A stretch of 38,869 nt of DNA, taken from Clostridiaceae bacterium (lineage in GTDB: Bacteria; Bacillota; Clostridia; DUPQ01). The notes under the pieces are model-generated. The model was not told the origin of the DNA, made no database searches, and worked only from the letters and a program-made list of their open reading frames with translations. Both the position numbers and the translations under genes were made by a program. Shown piece after piece: positions 16,236-24,293 of the stretch. The first letter of the stretch is position 1; each line of letters opens with the position of its first letter. The stretch lies in contig DUPQ01000062.1 of assembly GCA_012838235.1 (NCBI GenBank), positions 1 through 38,869 of the forward strand, written 5' to 3'.

Positions 16236-16328
16236 TATTCCGGATTAGTTAAAAAAAAGAATACGGTACAAAAAGCACAGACACCGACAATCTGCTCCAA
16301 TTGTTCTACAATTTTATTTGAATGTTTT

Positions 16329-17600
16329 TTATGGTTTCAAGCAGGTTATAGGAACCACATAAACTCCATCTTTTCTACGGTAAGCAAAGGGAGCCTTTGC
16401 ACATAAGACAAGCATAAATGCGGGTTCTTTCATCTTTCTCGTATCTATATTTGAAGCCAATTTGTTTAGGTTATTGACACCTTCCTCAATCAAACTGTCA
16501 CCGCCCAACTTTATTTCAATGAGACCGTAAGAGCCGTTTCTTAAGTGAATAACCGCATCGCATTCCAGTCCGTTGCTATCTCTGTACTGATAAATGCTGC
16601 CATCCAAGTAATCTGCATATATCCGTAAATCGCGGACACATAAGTTTTCAAAAATAAGCCCCATGGTACTTAAATCGTTCAATAAATCAACAGGTCCCAG
16701 TTCCAATGCAGCAGCAGCTATTGAAGGATCAACAAAATACCTTGTATCAGTTGTCCTGATAGCTACTTTAGACCTTAAATTCGGATTCCATGCAGGTGAG
16801 TCCTCAATAACAAATATCTTTGTTAATGCGTCCCTATATGAGTAGAGTGTCACAGGGTCCAAGGTGCCTGCGTGATTTGCCAATACATCCTGCCTTATAG
16901 TCTCTAAAGAGGTTTTGGTTCCCACATTTCTTGCATATGACCGCAATATTCTTTTTGCTTTTTCCTTATCTCTTCTTACCGAGTCCACTCTGCTTATGTC
17001 GGTTGAAACGACAGCTTCAAAGTAGTCTCTGGCTTGGTAAAGAGCCGGATTTTCAGGTAATCCGACAGATTTAGGCCAACCGCCCCTGCATATTAAAAAT
17101 GCTATTTCCTCCAAGTCTGTATCGCTTTTAGCGGATATTTCCCGACTTGCAAACAAGTCGCTAATAGATACTTTACCGCTTGAATCCAAAGATTCATATA
17201 AACTCATGGGGCGCATATATAGTCTTGAAATCCTGCCGGTCCCTGTATGCATAGACTTATCTATTTCTGCGGGAACAGCTGAACCTGTCAAAATGAATTG
17301 ACCGAACTCATCTCTTTGATCCACCTCATATCTTACTGCATTCCACAAATTAGGTGCTATTTGCCATTCGTCTATTAACCTCGGAGTTTCTCCTTCCAAA
17401 AGCTGCAACGGAGAGAGTTCAGCCATTGACTGATACTGCTTGGTCATTTCAGGCTGGTCTATTGATATAAAGCTGGCTGCTATTTCTTTAGCACTGGTAG
17501 TCTTACCGCACCATTTAGGTCCCTCCAATAGAACAGCTCCTTTAGCCTCCAACCTTTCTTTTAATAATTTATCAATAATCCTCGGTAAATATGTCTTCAT
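16329..17600 (-). CDS. AAA-type ATPase with DUF4143 domain
   Basis: 423 residues. The N-terminal ATPase domain has Walker A GPKWCGKTT (Lys33), a Walker B-like RLIDEWQIAPNLWN and the sensor-like FILTGSAVP. The DUF4143 C-terminal half has SLETIRQDVLANHAGT (winged-helix-like) and a PD-(D/E)xK-like signature (LECDAVIHLRNGSYGLIEIKLGG). This large family is common in Clostridia and often mobile; its function is unproven, with proposals around DNA transactions or defence. GAGGTAGG precedes the ATG. It has its own promoter with 23-bp direct repeats and sits downstream of hicAB. Confidence 0.88.
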   Translation of the reverse strand: MKTYLPRIIDKLLKERLEAKGAVLLEGPKWCGKTTSAKEIAASFISIDQPEMTKQYQSMAELSPLQLLEGETPRLIDEWQIAPNLWNAVRYEVDQRDEFGQFILTGSAVPAEIDKSMHTGTGRISRLYMRPMSLYESLDSSGKVSISDLFASREISAKSDTDLEEIAFLICRGGWPKSVGLPENPALYQARDYFEAVVSTDISRVDSVRRDKEKAKRILRSYARNVGTKTSLETIRQDVLANHAGTLDPVTLYSYRDALTKIFVIEDSPAWNPNLRSKVAIRTTDTRYFVDPSIAAAALELGPVDLLNDLSTMGLIFENLCVRDLRIYADYLDGSIYQYRDSNGLECDAVIHLRNGSYGLIEIKLGGDSLIEEGVNNLNKLASNIDTRKMKEPAFMLVLCAKAPFAYRRKDGVYVVPITCLKP

Positions 17601-17624
17601 AAGCCTACCTCACTAAACAAGGAC

Positions 17625-17690
17625 ATTATAGCACATATTCAAGTGTTTGAGGAAGTTTTATTCAAGTGTTTGAGGGATTTCTATTCAAGT
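17625..17690 (-). promoter_or_regulatory. Promoter of the DUF4143 gene with three 23-bp direct repeats
   Basis: On the minus strand an extended -10 (TGCTATAAT; TATAAT at 17630-17625) lies 25 bases before the ATG, without a good -35. Just upstream are repeats of CACTTGAAT spaced exactly 23 bases (+ strand starts 17637, 17660 and 17683). Between them sit the cores aaatCCCTCAA (17679-17669) and aactTCCTCAA (17656-17646). Lack of a -35 plus repeats at that position suggests an activator or an autoregulator. The third repeat overlaps the end of hicB. Confidence 0.65.
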
Positions 17691-18089
17691 TTTTGTATAT
17701 TTTTCTATTTTCTCCATTAGAGCATCCTGCAAAACTTGAGAAAAATTGATACCTCTTGCAATTCCTTCTTCGTTTAGCCATGAAGGGATTGTGAGTGTTT
17801 TTTTGACAGCTTTGCTATTCTTTCGTTTTCGGTACTCCATTGTATCGCATGCGATATAGTTGGCGAACTCGTTTTCTCCGAGACTTAACCCTTGAAGTTT
17901 ACCGGGAGCAGGAAGCAAAGCTTGTTCCGTTTCCAGTTTGTAGAGTGTAAAGGCAAGAACATCTTCCGCCATAGCAAGGCTTTCCGCTAATGTATCGCCA
18001 CATGTGTAACAGCTTTCAAAGTCCGGAAAGTTTACGGAATAGCCTCCATCTTCTTCAACTGTGAATATTGCCGGATATACATATTTCAT
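17685..18089 (-). CDS. hicB: HicB-family antitoxin
   Basis: 134 residues. The N-terminal partly degraded RNase-H-like HicB domain (YPAIFTVEEDGGYSVNFPDFESCYTCGDTLAESLAMAEDVLAF) is followed by a C-terminal DNA-binding segment (KKTLTIPSWLNEEGIARGINFSQVLQDALMEKI), both diagnostic. It neutralises HicA, an mRNA-cleaving toxin, and represses its own operon. AGGAG directly overlapping the hicA stop serves as ribosome site. Its partner hicA lies immediately upstream on the same strand but is short. Confidence 0.92.
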   Translation of the reverse strand: MKYVYPAIFTVEEDGGYSVNFPDFESCYTCGDTLAESLAMAEDVLAFTLYKLETEQALLPAPGKLQGLSLGENEFANYIACDTMEYRKRKNSKAVKKTLTIPSWLNEEGIARGINFSQVLQDALMEKIEKYTKT

Positions 18090-18101
18090 AGAATTAATCT
18101 C

Positions 18102-18236
18102 CTAACTATTATGCCTTGGAACAGGGAAGTTTTTTCCGGTTATGTCGCTATGCCACATGTCGTGTCTTGCACCGTGTTCGATGAGATGACACTTCTTACT
18201 TGCCTTCAGTTTTTTAATGAGTTCAGATACTTTCAC
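18102..18236 (-). CDS. hicA: HicA-family toxin, C-terminally short (possibly inactive)
   Basis: 44 residues from a GTG at 18236 preceded by AAAGGA. The sequence VKVSELIKKLKASKKCHLIEHGARHDMWHSDITGKNFPVPRHNS shows the HicA dsRBD-like fold: the helix, the G-x-x-H catalytic region (GARHD) and the PVPRH strand (quoted here in overlapping parts of one short protein). Typical HicA proteins continue about 14 residues after PRH with KEI-x-x-GTL-x-x-I-x-K. Here a TAG follows PRHNS. The codons after the TAG read E-I-N-S and then run in frame into the hicB ATG, as if the tail had been lost by a stop mutation and deletion. It may still bind HicB. Confidence 0.72.
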   Translation of the reverse strand: MKVSELIKKLKASKKCHLIEHGARHDMWHSDITGKNFPVPRHNS

Positions 18237-18260
18237 AGGCACATTCCTTTCGGCAACTAT

Positions 18261-18289
18261 ATAATAACACGTATTAATACGTATGTCAA
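18261..18289 (-). promoter_or_regulatory. hicAB promoter with palindromic operator
   Basis: On the minus strand TTGACA (18289-18284), a 17-base spacer and TATTAT (18266-18261) form a strong promoter. The spacer contains the perfect 14-bp palindrome ACGTATTAATACGT (18269-18282), an ideal site for a dimeric HicB repressor. The -35 overlaps the stop of the glycosylase gene. Confidence 0.8.
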
Positions 18290-18798
18290 AGTATATAATT
18301 TATTACCTTCCATTGATTATACAAATCATCCATGGAATATCTTGCATTGGCAGGGCTGGTAGAGGGAAGTTGAATAGCTTTAGCATTAGTTTTTTGCTCC
18401 TGATATTTCTGATAGTAGTGATAAGCGGTTGCTCCGTTACAGAAAACTTTCTTTATATCCGCCTCTTTAAAGATTCGGCTTAAATCCGAGGGGATTACAT
18501 TTTGGATACTGGAATCACCTGACCCTATAATGTCACATTGATAAATGACATCATAGACGGCAATATGATGTTGCAAAAGAAAGGTTCTTCTTTCTTCAAT
18601 ATCCGTACTCAGTTTCACATCAAAAATCCTCTCGATCAAAGGCCAGAAACGATTCTTCGGGTGTCCGTAAAAGAAGCCGTATTCTCTGGTTTTTACGGAG
18701 GGAAAGGAACCCAAGATTAAGATTTTTGAGTCGTCATTAAAAAGAGGTTGTAACGGATGAGTAACGGTTTGGTGTTTGGTCATTTTTCTATTTGTCAT
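18286..18798 (-). CDS. Family-6 uracil-DNA glycosylase-like DNA-deoxyinosine glycosylase
   Basis: 170 residues. It removes hypoxanthine from deaminated adenine in DNA. Hallmarks of the HDG (family 6) group are ILILGSFPSVKTREYGFFYGHPKNRFWPLI, with Asn49 as the presumed catalytic residue, DVIYQCDIIGSGDSSI, VIPSDLSRI, VFCNGATAYHYY and LPSTSPANARYS. The motif PSTSPAN is the DNA-intercalation loop. The start overlaps the end of the upstream membrane-protein gene by 11 bases; a second ATG five codons later is also possible. It is the last gene of an SPFH, membrane protein, glycosylase operon. Confidence 0.88.
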   Translation of the reverse strand: MTNRKMTKHQTVTHPLQPLFNDDSKILILGSFPSVKTREYGFFYGHPKNRFWPLIERIFDVKLSTDIEERRTFLLQHHIAVYDVIYQCDIIGSGDSSIQNVIPSDLSRIFKEADIKKVFCNGATAYHYYQKYQEQKTNAKAIQLPSTSPANARYSMDDLYNQWKVINYIL

Positions 18799-19252
18799 TT
18801 TGTACGGTAGTTGTCGGACTAAACTGTTTCAATGTTACATAAATGTGTCCGATTGCAAATATAACGGAAAAACCCACAAGCAGCCAATGTCGCAATAACA
18901 GTCCGCTAAAGAAAAAGATGCATGCGGGCAATATGGCTAAGATAAGTGCACGGTTTTTGTTCTTCTTTTTTAAGTATAGTGCAAATACCGACCAGTATGC
19001 AATCAGCAGTACGCCGTTACCTATGATATAAAGGAGCATTTCAAATACACTTGCAAATCCGAATTTCCAAACAAGAAGAGGCAGCCACATCAGGATAATG
19101 CAAGCATATCTTCCTATCTGCTCCGTTATGTTCATATATTTATCGGTACAAACATTTTTCTCATTTTTGTTTTTTACGGCATAAACAATGTTCGGTATCA
19201 TAAGAAAAAGCACAATACCCGCTCCGAACACATTAATCCATCCGAACTCCAT
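18788..19252 (-). CDS. Four-helix membrane protein, unknown function
   Basis: 154 residues with four hydrophobic segments (about 8-25, 47-68, 72-92 and 101-135, the last long enough for two spans). The N-terminus MEFGWINVFGAGIVLFLMIPNIVYAVKNKN resembles small uncharacterised Clostridia membrane proteins, but I do not recognise a named family. AAGGAG sits just before the ATG. It is co-oriented with the SPFH gene 42 bases upstream and overlaps the glycosylase gene downstream. Confidence 0.75.
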   Translation of the reverse strand: MEFGWINVFGAGIVLFLMIPNIVYAVKNKNEKNVCTDKYMNITEQIGRYACIILMWLPLLVWKFGFASVFEMLLYIIGNGVLLIAYWSVFALYLKKKNKNRALILAILPACIFFFSGLLLRHWLLVGFSVIFAIGHIYVTLKQFSPTTTVQNDK

Positions 19253-19294
19253 ACAATTCTCCTTAACAAATTCCGATTCTTGAATAGCGGATTA

Positions 19295-20215
19295 TTACTT
19301 CTCCCTTATATCCGTTATTACCGAACCGCCCTGAACGGTTACCCATCCCCATTTAAGACGGGCTTCCATTTCCATTTTTTGCAACAGTTCCTGTGTTATG
19401 GATTCGGCTATAAGTCTGTTGGCCTCGGCTTCGGCCTGTGCTTCAATCAGTTTAATCTGGGCCTCTATTTCCGCCTTTTCCTTGTTTGCCGATGCCTCTA
19501 TTACTCTTTGCTGGGCTTCTATTTCCACACGCAGACGTTCCTGTTCCGCCGTTTCCACACGTTTTTTGGCGATGGCTTCATCCTGAATAGCTTTTTCAAT
19601 TTCCGCTCCGGCATCGGTATCGGTAAAGTTAATGGATACGAACTGTATACCGTTTATTGCAAAACGTTTTGTAAGTTCCTCTTCGATGCCTGCGTAAAGT
19701 TCATTTCGCTTTTCTCCCAATATTTCGATAATGTTGTATTGTATGGAAATGGTTTCAATACTTCTTTGTACGGTCGGTGATACCAGACTTACTGCGACAT
19801 TCTCCAAAGTTCTGTATTGTTTAAACACTTCATAGGCTTTTTCCGGAGAAACCTTATACTTAACGTCAATAACCATTTCGACGTACTGGCTGTCTTTTGT
19901 CTGACCGGTAATTTCAGTGAGGGTGCTGGTCTGCACTTCGGTACTGATTATATATATATTGTCGAATACGCCTTTAAAATGCCATCCTTCGGGAAGTGTT
20001 TCCTCCAGAACTCCTTTGAACGGGCTGTATTGTACACCTACCGAGTTTGCCGGAATTACCGCTATTGAGGCAATGAAAAATGCTATTATGAGCGGAAGTG
20101 CGGCAACTATACAGTTTGCACGGAATTTCTTTTTGCTGTCCTTTTTGCTGTTGAAATAAACTATGACGCTTAATAAAGCTATTGAGATTATCAGTCCTGC
20201 TATCAATGTTGTCAT
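19295..20215 (-). CDS. SPFH/Band-7 (prohibitin/stomatin-like) membrane protein
   Basis: 307 residues from the ATG at 20215, which follows AAAGGAG by eight bases; an upstream in-frame ATG would add a 28-residue tail without a ribosome site. Two N-terminal membrane segments (about 3-20 and 35-55) precede the SPFH domain (about 60-220: IPANSVGVQYSPFKGVLEETLPEGWHF, VDVKYKVSPEKAYEVFKQYRTLENVAVSLVSPTVQRSIE). An Ala/Glu-rich coiled coil (about 220-285) follows. SPFH proteins form oligomeric scaffolds at membranes and often modulate proteases or lipid microdomains. It is the first gene of a minus-strand operon; the promoter is at 20331-20303. Confidence 0.88.
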   Translation of the reverse strand: MTTLIAGLIISIALLSVIVYFNSKKDSKKKFRANCIVAALPLIIAFFIASIAVIPANSVGVQYSPFKGVLEETLPEGWHFKGVFDNIYIISTEVQTSTLTEITGQTKDSQYVEMVIDVKYKVSPEKAYEVFKQYRTLENVAVSLVSPTVQRSIETISIQYNIIEILGEKRNELYAGIEEELTKRFAINGIQFVSINFTDTDAGAEIEKAIQDEAIAKKRVETAEQERLRVEIEAQQRVIEASANKEKAEIEAQIKLIEAQAEAEANRLIAESITQELLQKMEMEARLKWGWVTVQGGSVITDIREK

Positions 20216-20276
20216 GTCACATACTCCTTTTCTTTTATATCGTTTGTTACTGATAAGTGTCGGTACTTTTAAGTAA

Positions 20277-20370
20277 CTTATAAACATCAGTCTTTCCATA
20301 AAATATTATATCTTTACCCTTATCAAGTCAAATGCTTATACCTTGTAAACATCAGTAATAATGATAGAAT
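20277..20370. promoter_or_regulatory. Divergent promoter region with repeated TAAACATCAGT motif
   Basis: Minus-strand promoter for the SPFH operon: TTGACT (20331-20326), 17 bases, TAATAT (20308-20303). Plus-strand promoter for the URO-D gene: TTGTAA (20343-20348), 16 bases, TAGAAT (20365-20370, with an upstream TG). A 15-bp sequence ctt(a/g)taaacatcagt occurs at 20277-20291 and 20342-20356 with one mismatch, and a related inverted copy (ttactgata) is near 20237. One copy overlaps the URO-D promoter and the other the SPFH leader, which suggests a shared regulator. Confidence 0.5.
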
Positions 20371-20389
20371 AGGTTATGGAGGATTTTGT

Positions 20390-21448
20390 ATGTCATATGA
20401 GTTAGGAATGCAGGCTGTTAACCTGGAAATGCCCGATATAGTCCCAAGAACCGAATATTCTTATCAGTTGGCATACGAACTTTTACATGCGGTTACGGGA
20501 ATAGCCGTCAATAAGGATTCCGATGATGATACAAAGTTCAATGCAATTACCGCCTTTGAAAGAGCATGGGATATATCACTTTTCTGGGCAACCGGAATAG
20601 GCAGTAATATCTTCGGAGATAAAAGGACCACTATGGGGCATGCGGGATTTGAAGAAGGTTACGGGGATTACAGGGATAATAAGCATGAGGCCTTTACCGA
20701 TATTGAGGAAATATATAATCTGGATTTTTATGAAACATACGGAACAATAGACTTAAAAACCAAAGCAAAAGCGATAACCGAGGGTTATCTTGAAAGATGT
20801 CAATTGCATCCTGACGGAGTTAATACTTCAGGTATATATGTCACATGCATATCGGGAATTTTAGAGATACTGGGATGGGATATGCTACTGTCGGCTGCAG
20901 GGGAAGATCCTGCCCGTTTCGGTGAGTTTACCGTAAGATATTCCCAATGGATTTCACAGTACTTTAAGGCGCTGGCCAAATCCGATGTTCCCGTATGTAT
21001 GATACATGATGATATGGTATGGTCGTCGGGGCCTTTCATAGCTCCTGCCTGGTATGACAAATATGTATTCCCTTATGTTAAGAAAAATATCTCTTATTTG
21101 AAAGAAGCGGGTAAGAAGGTCTTATTTACCTGTGACGGCGGGTTTGATTTGTTTGTGGACAGGTTTGTGGATATGGGGGTGGATTGTCTGATATTCGAAC
21201 CTCTTACCGACTTAAAATATATTTGCGAAAGATACGGGAAAACCGTTTCCATTATAGGGAATGTTGATACAAGGATAATAATGAGAGGCAGCAGGGAAGA
21301 CATTGAAAATGAGGTCAAACGGTGCATGGATTTGGGTAAGCCCTGCCCCGGATACATGCTTGCAATAGGCAACCACATAACTCCCGGGCACAATGTCGAG
21401 AATTACCTTTATTATAATGAAGTGTATGAGAAACTGAAAAGAAGATAA
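20390..21448 (+). CDS. Uroporphyrinogen decarboxylase (URO-D) family protein, MtaA/CmuA-like methyltransferase candidate
   Basis: 352 residues of the URO-D/methyltransferase TIM-barrel superfamily. Typical late motifs are seen: VCMIHDDMVWSSGPFIAPAWYDKYVFPYVKK, KKVLFTCDGGFDLFVDRFVDMGVDCLIFEPLTDLKYICERYGKTVSIIGNVDTRIIMRG and the C-terminal GNHITPGHNVEN (overlapping parts of a longer stretch). Length and motifs fit the corrinoid-protein methyltransferase branch rather than haem biosynthesis. No other tetrapyrrole gene is adjacent and no corrinoid-binding protein is next to it. GGAGG precedes the ATG by eight bases. It is divergent from the SPFH operon and separated from gcvT by a new promoter. 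Substrate unknown. Confidence 0.75.
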   Translation: MSYELGMQAVNLEMPDIVPRTEYSYQLAYELLHAVTGIAVNKDSDDDTKFNAITAFERAWDISLFWATGIGSNIFGDKRTTMGHAGFEEGYGDYRDNKHEAFTDIEEIYNLDFYETYGTIDLKTKAKAITEGYLERCQLHPDGVNTSGIYVTCISGILEILGWDMLLSAAGEDPARFGEFTVRYSQWISQYFKALAKSDVPVCMIHDDMVWSSGPFIAPAWYDKYVFPYVKKNISYLKEAGKKVLFTCDGGFDLFVDRFVDMGVDCLIFEPLTDLKYICERYGKTVSIIGNVDTRIIMRGSREDIENEVKRCMDLGKPCPGYMLAIGNHITPGHNVENYLYYNEVYEKLKRR

Positions 21449-21460
21449 AGGCTATGACCG

Positions 21461-21508
21461 TTGACTTTTCTTCTTTTAGAACATATTATAAATATATATT
21501 TCAAGGAG
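21461..21508 (+). promoter_or_regulatory. Promoter and ribosome site of the gcv operon
   Basis: TTGACT (21461-21466), a 17-base spacer and TATTAT (21484-21489) form a good promoter, with AAGGAG (21503-21508) ten bases before the gcvT ATG. The leader is only about 25 bases, too short for a glycine riboswitch. Confidence 0.75.
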
Positions 21509-21518
21509 CATATAATTT

Positions 21519-22607
21519 ATGAAAACGACACCTTTAACCTCTGTGCATGAATCTTTGAGAGCCAAAATGGTAGACTTCGGGGGCTTCTATATGCCTGTGC
21601 AGTATACCTCCATCATAGAGGAGCACAATGCAGTAAGAAACAAGGCGGGTATTTTTGATGTCTCGCATATGGGAGAGATTTCGGTAACGGGAAAAGATGC
21701 GATAAAGTATTTGAACTACATTATAACCAACGACATCAGTGTCATATCGGAAAATCAGATAATGTATTCACCCATGTGCTATGAACATGGCGGGTGTGTG
21801 GATGATATACTGATATACAAGAACAACGATAAAGATTTTCTTGTGGTTGCAAATGCTTCCAATACCGACAAGGATTTTGAATGGATGAAAAAACATACAA
21901 AAGGGTATGATGTGGTTGTCAGTAACCAATCGGATAGATACGGACAGATTGCACTGCAGGGACCTGAAGCGCAAAATATTTTGCAGCAGTTAACTAAGAC
22001 CGATCTGGAAGAGATTGCATTTTACAGATTTAAGAATAATGTGGTTGTAGACGGCGTGAACACCATGGTATCCAGAACGGGCTATACCGGAGAAGACGGA
22101 TTCGAGATATATACGGCCGCCCATGATACTGAGAAACTGTTCAGAAAATTCATGGAATCAGGTGCCGCTCCGTGCGGTTTGGGGGCAAGGGATACATTGC
22201 GGTTTGAGAGTGCATTGCCTTTATACGGTCACGAGTTGTCCGAAGAGATAACACCGCTCAATGCGGGACTGAAGAGTTTTGTTAAACCGGAGAAAAGCGA
22301 TTTTATCGGAAAAGCCGCTCTGATTGAACAAACCGAAAAAGGTGTGTCCGTTCGGTCTGCAGGCTTGGAAATGGTAGACAGAGGTATAGCAAGAAACGGC
22401 TATGACGTATTCAATGAAGAGGGCGAAAAGATAGGTTATGTGACAAGCGGCAGTAATTGTCCGAGTTTAGGTAAGAACTGTGCATTGGCTCTTATTTCCA
22501 CCGAATATACTAAAGTCGGTACCTTCGTTTATGTGGACATAAGAGGAAAAAAGGTTAAAGCAGTAACGGTAAAGAAGCCGTTTTATAAAAAAATGTATAA
22601 AAAATGA
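21519..22607 (+). CDS. gcvT: Glycine cleavage system T protein (aminomethyltransferase)
   Basis: 362 residues, full length. It transfers the methylene group from the aminomethyl-lipoyl arm of GcvH to tetrahydrofolate and releases ammonia. Diagnostic segments are [61 protein letters not shown] (the active-site Asp follows Val), [35 protein letters not shown] and the C-terminal folate domain ([21 protein letters not shown]). First gene of the operon gcvT-gcvH-gcvPA-gcvPB-gntR. Confidence 0.95.
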   Translation: MKTTPLTSVHESLRAKMVDFGGFYMPVQYTSIIEEHNAVRNKAGIFDVSHMGEISVTGKDAIKYLNYIITNDISVISENQIMYSPMCYEHGGCVDDILIYKNNDKDFLVVANASNTDKDFEWMKKHTKGYDVVVSNQSDRYGQIALQGPEAQNILQQLTKTDLEEIAFYRFKNNVVVDGVNTMVSRTGYTGEDGFEIYTAAHDTEKLFRKFMESGAAPCGLGARDTLRFESALPLYGHELSEEITPLNAGLKSFVKPEKSDFIGKAALIEQTEKGVSVRSAGLEMVDRGIARNGYDVFNEEGEKIGYVTSGSNCPSLGKNCALALISTEYTKVGTFVYVDIRGKKVKAVTVKKPFYKKMYKK

Positions 22608-22620
22608 TAAGGAGTGGGAT

Positions 22621-22989
22621 ATGAGATTTACAAGAGATCATGAATGGATTAAAAAAGAAGGCAAATATGCGTATATCGGCATAACCGACTATGCCCAGCA
22701 ACAGTTGGGAGATATTGTTTATGTCGAGTTGGCGGAAGAAGATCTCGTGCTGCAACAAGGTGATGTTCTTTGTGCAATTGAATCGGTAAAAACCGCTGCA
22801 GAAGTATATATGCCGGTAAGCGGGACGGTTATTGAAGCCAATGCCGAGCTGGAAGATGCTCCGGAAAAGATAAATGAAGATCCGTACGGCACATATTTGG
22901 CTAAGATAATTATTGATGATGAAACGGAACTGAATGATCTTATGACGGAAGATGAATATAACGAGTTCCTCGAAAGCGAGGCGGAATAA
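22621..22989 (+). CDS. gcvH: Glycine cleavage system H protein (lipoyl carrier)
   Basis: 122 residues. It carries the lipoyl arm that shuttles the aminomethyl group between P, T and L proteins. The lipoylated lysine is Lys57 in CAIESVKTAAEVYMPVSG, and GDIVYVELAEED and the NEDPYGTYLAKI segment are typical. GGAGTGGG precedes the ATG. Its stop overlaps the gcvPA start by one base. No lipoate ligase or dihydrolipoyl dehydrogenase (gcvL) gene is in the window. Confidence 0.95.
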   Translation: MRFTRDHEWIKKEGKYAYIGITDYAQQQLGDIVYVELAEEDLVLQQGDVLCAIESVKTAAEVYMPVSGTVIEANAELEDAPEKINEDPYGTYLAKIIIDDETELNDLMTEDEYNEFLESEAE

Positions 22990-24293
22990 TGAGATATATA
23001 CCGGTAACTGACAGGGACCGGCAGGAAATGTTGAAAAGATGTAAGGCCGACAGTGTCGAGCATCTTTTTTCTTGTATTCCCGAGCAAGTCAGACTAAAAA
23101 GACCTTTGAATCTTCCGCCGGCAAAAAGCGAAATGGAACTTATAAAATACATGCAGTCTTTGGCCGCGCAAAACAGCAACACCGGCAATTATGCATGTTT
23201 TTTAGGTGCCGGTGCTTATGACCACTATATACCTTCGGTTATATCTCACCTTATATCACGTCAGGAGTTCTTAACGGCATACACCCCGTACCAGCCGGAA
23301 ATAAGTCAGGGAACTCTTACCGCTATCTTCGAATATCAGACCATGATATGCGAACTTACAGGAATGGACGTTGCCAATGCTTCCATGTACGACGGTGCAT
23401 CGGCTCTGGCGGAAGCGTGTGCAATATCCTCCGGTGCTTTCCGTAAAAGAAGCGATATAATCATTGTGGAGGATATGCATCCGGAGTATAGAGAGACTGT
23501 GGAAACATATCTGAAATTCAGAGATATAAAATACACATCTATGACGGTTAAACAACTGTTGGAAGCCGATTTAACAAATGTAGCGGGAGTATGTGTGCAG
23601 TATCCGTCGTTCTACGGAGATATTTATGATATGCAAGTAATCGGAGACTATGTAAAGCAAAACGGCAGTTTGTTTATTGTCTGTGCAAACCCCGTGGCGC
23701 TGGCACTGCTGAAATCGCCTAAAGATTTCGGTGCGGATTTCGTAGTGGGAGAAGGTCAGCCTCTGGGAATGCCCATGGGATTCGGCGGCCCTTATCTCGG
23801 ATTTTTCGCATGTGTTAAAGAGCACATGAGAAAGATGCCCGGAAGAATAGTGGGTAAAACTACAGATGTGGACGGAAAAACCGCTTATGTGCTTACCCTT
23901 CAGGCAAGGGAGCAGCATATAAGGAGGGAGAAGGCCACTTCCAACATATGCTCCAATCAGGCATTATGTGCCTTGACGGCAACCATTTATCTTTCGGTGA
24001 CAGGTAAAAAGGGATTTAAGCAGGTCGCACAGCGCTGTGTGGATAATGCACATTATGTTTATGAAGGGCTGCTGAAAACAGGTAAGTTTGAAAAGACTTC
24101 GGATATGCCTTTCTTCCATGAGTTTACGGTTAAACCGAAAGTAAATATAGCGGCTTTGAACCGATATCTTTACGGACACGGATTTATAGGGGGCTTGGAG
24201 ACCGACAGAGGATGGCTTATAGCCGTAACGGAAAAAAGGACCAAAGAAGAGATGGATGAGTTCATAAGAAGGGCAGGTGAGTTTAATGGCTGA
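22989..24293 (+). CDS. gcvPA: Glycine dehydrogenase (decarboxylating) subunit 1
   Basis: 434 residues, the N-terminal half of the split P protein used by many Gram-positive bacteria. It forms a heterotetramer with GcvPB and decarboxylates glycine on PLP. Family motifs are [70 protein letters not shown] (in overlapping parts), [20 protein letters not shown] and [20 protein letters not shown]. It is translationally coupled at both ends. Confidence 0.95.
   Translation: MRYIPVTDRDRQEMLKRCKADSVEHLFSCIPEQVRLKRPLNLPPAKSEMELIKYMQSLAAQNSNTGNYACFLGAGAYDHYIPSVISHLISRQEFLTAYTPYQPEISQGTLTAIFEYQTMICELTGMDVANASMYDGASALAEACAISSGAFRKRSDIIIVEDMHPEYRETVETYLKFRDIKYTSMTVKQLLEADLTNVAGVCVQYPSFYGDIYDMQVIGDYVKQNGSLFIVCANPVALALLKSPKDFGADFVVGEGQPLGMPMGFGGPYLGFFACVKEHMRKMPGRIVGKTTDVDGKTAYVLTLQAREQHIRREKATSNICSNQALCALTATIYLSVTGKKGFKQVAQRCVDNAHYVYEGLLKTGKFEKTSDMPFFHEFTVKPKVNIAALNRYLYGHGFIGGLETDRGWLIAVTEKRTKEEMDEFIRRAGEFNG

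Larger units (their letters stand above)
15689..16328. other. 640-bp region between convergent operons: repeats and doubtful ORF
   Basis: No confident gene is present. The region has a weak AT-rich hairpin at 15702-15716, a minus-strand ORF (15824-16120) of uncertain reality, and a block of 23-bp tandem repeats (16156-16235). The rest up to the end of the DUF4143 gene at 16329 is AT-rich without visible structure. Confidence 0.6.

Noticed and set aside
21490-21518. Glycine riboswitch upstream of gcvT
   Set aside because: A good promoter places the transcript start about 25 bases before the gene, and no tandem glycine aptamer motifs are seen further upstream.
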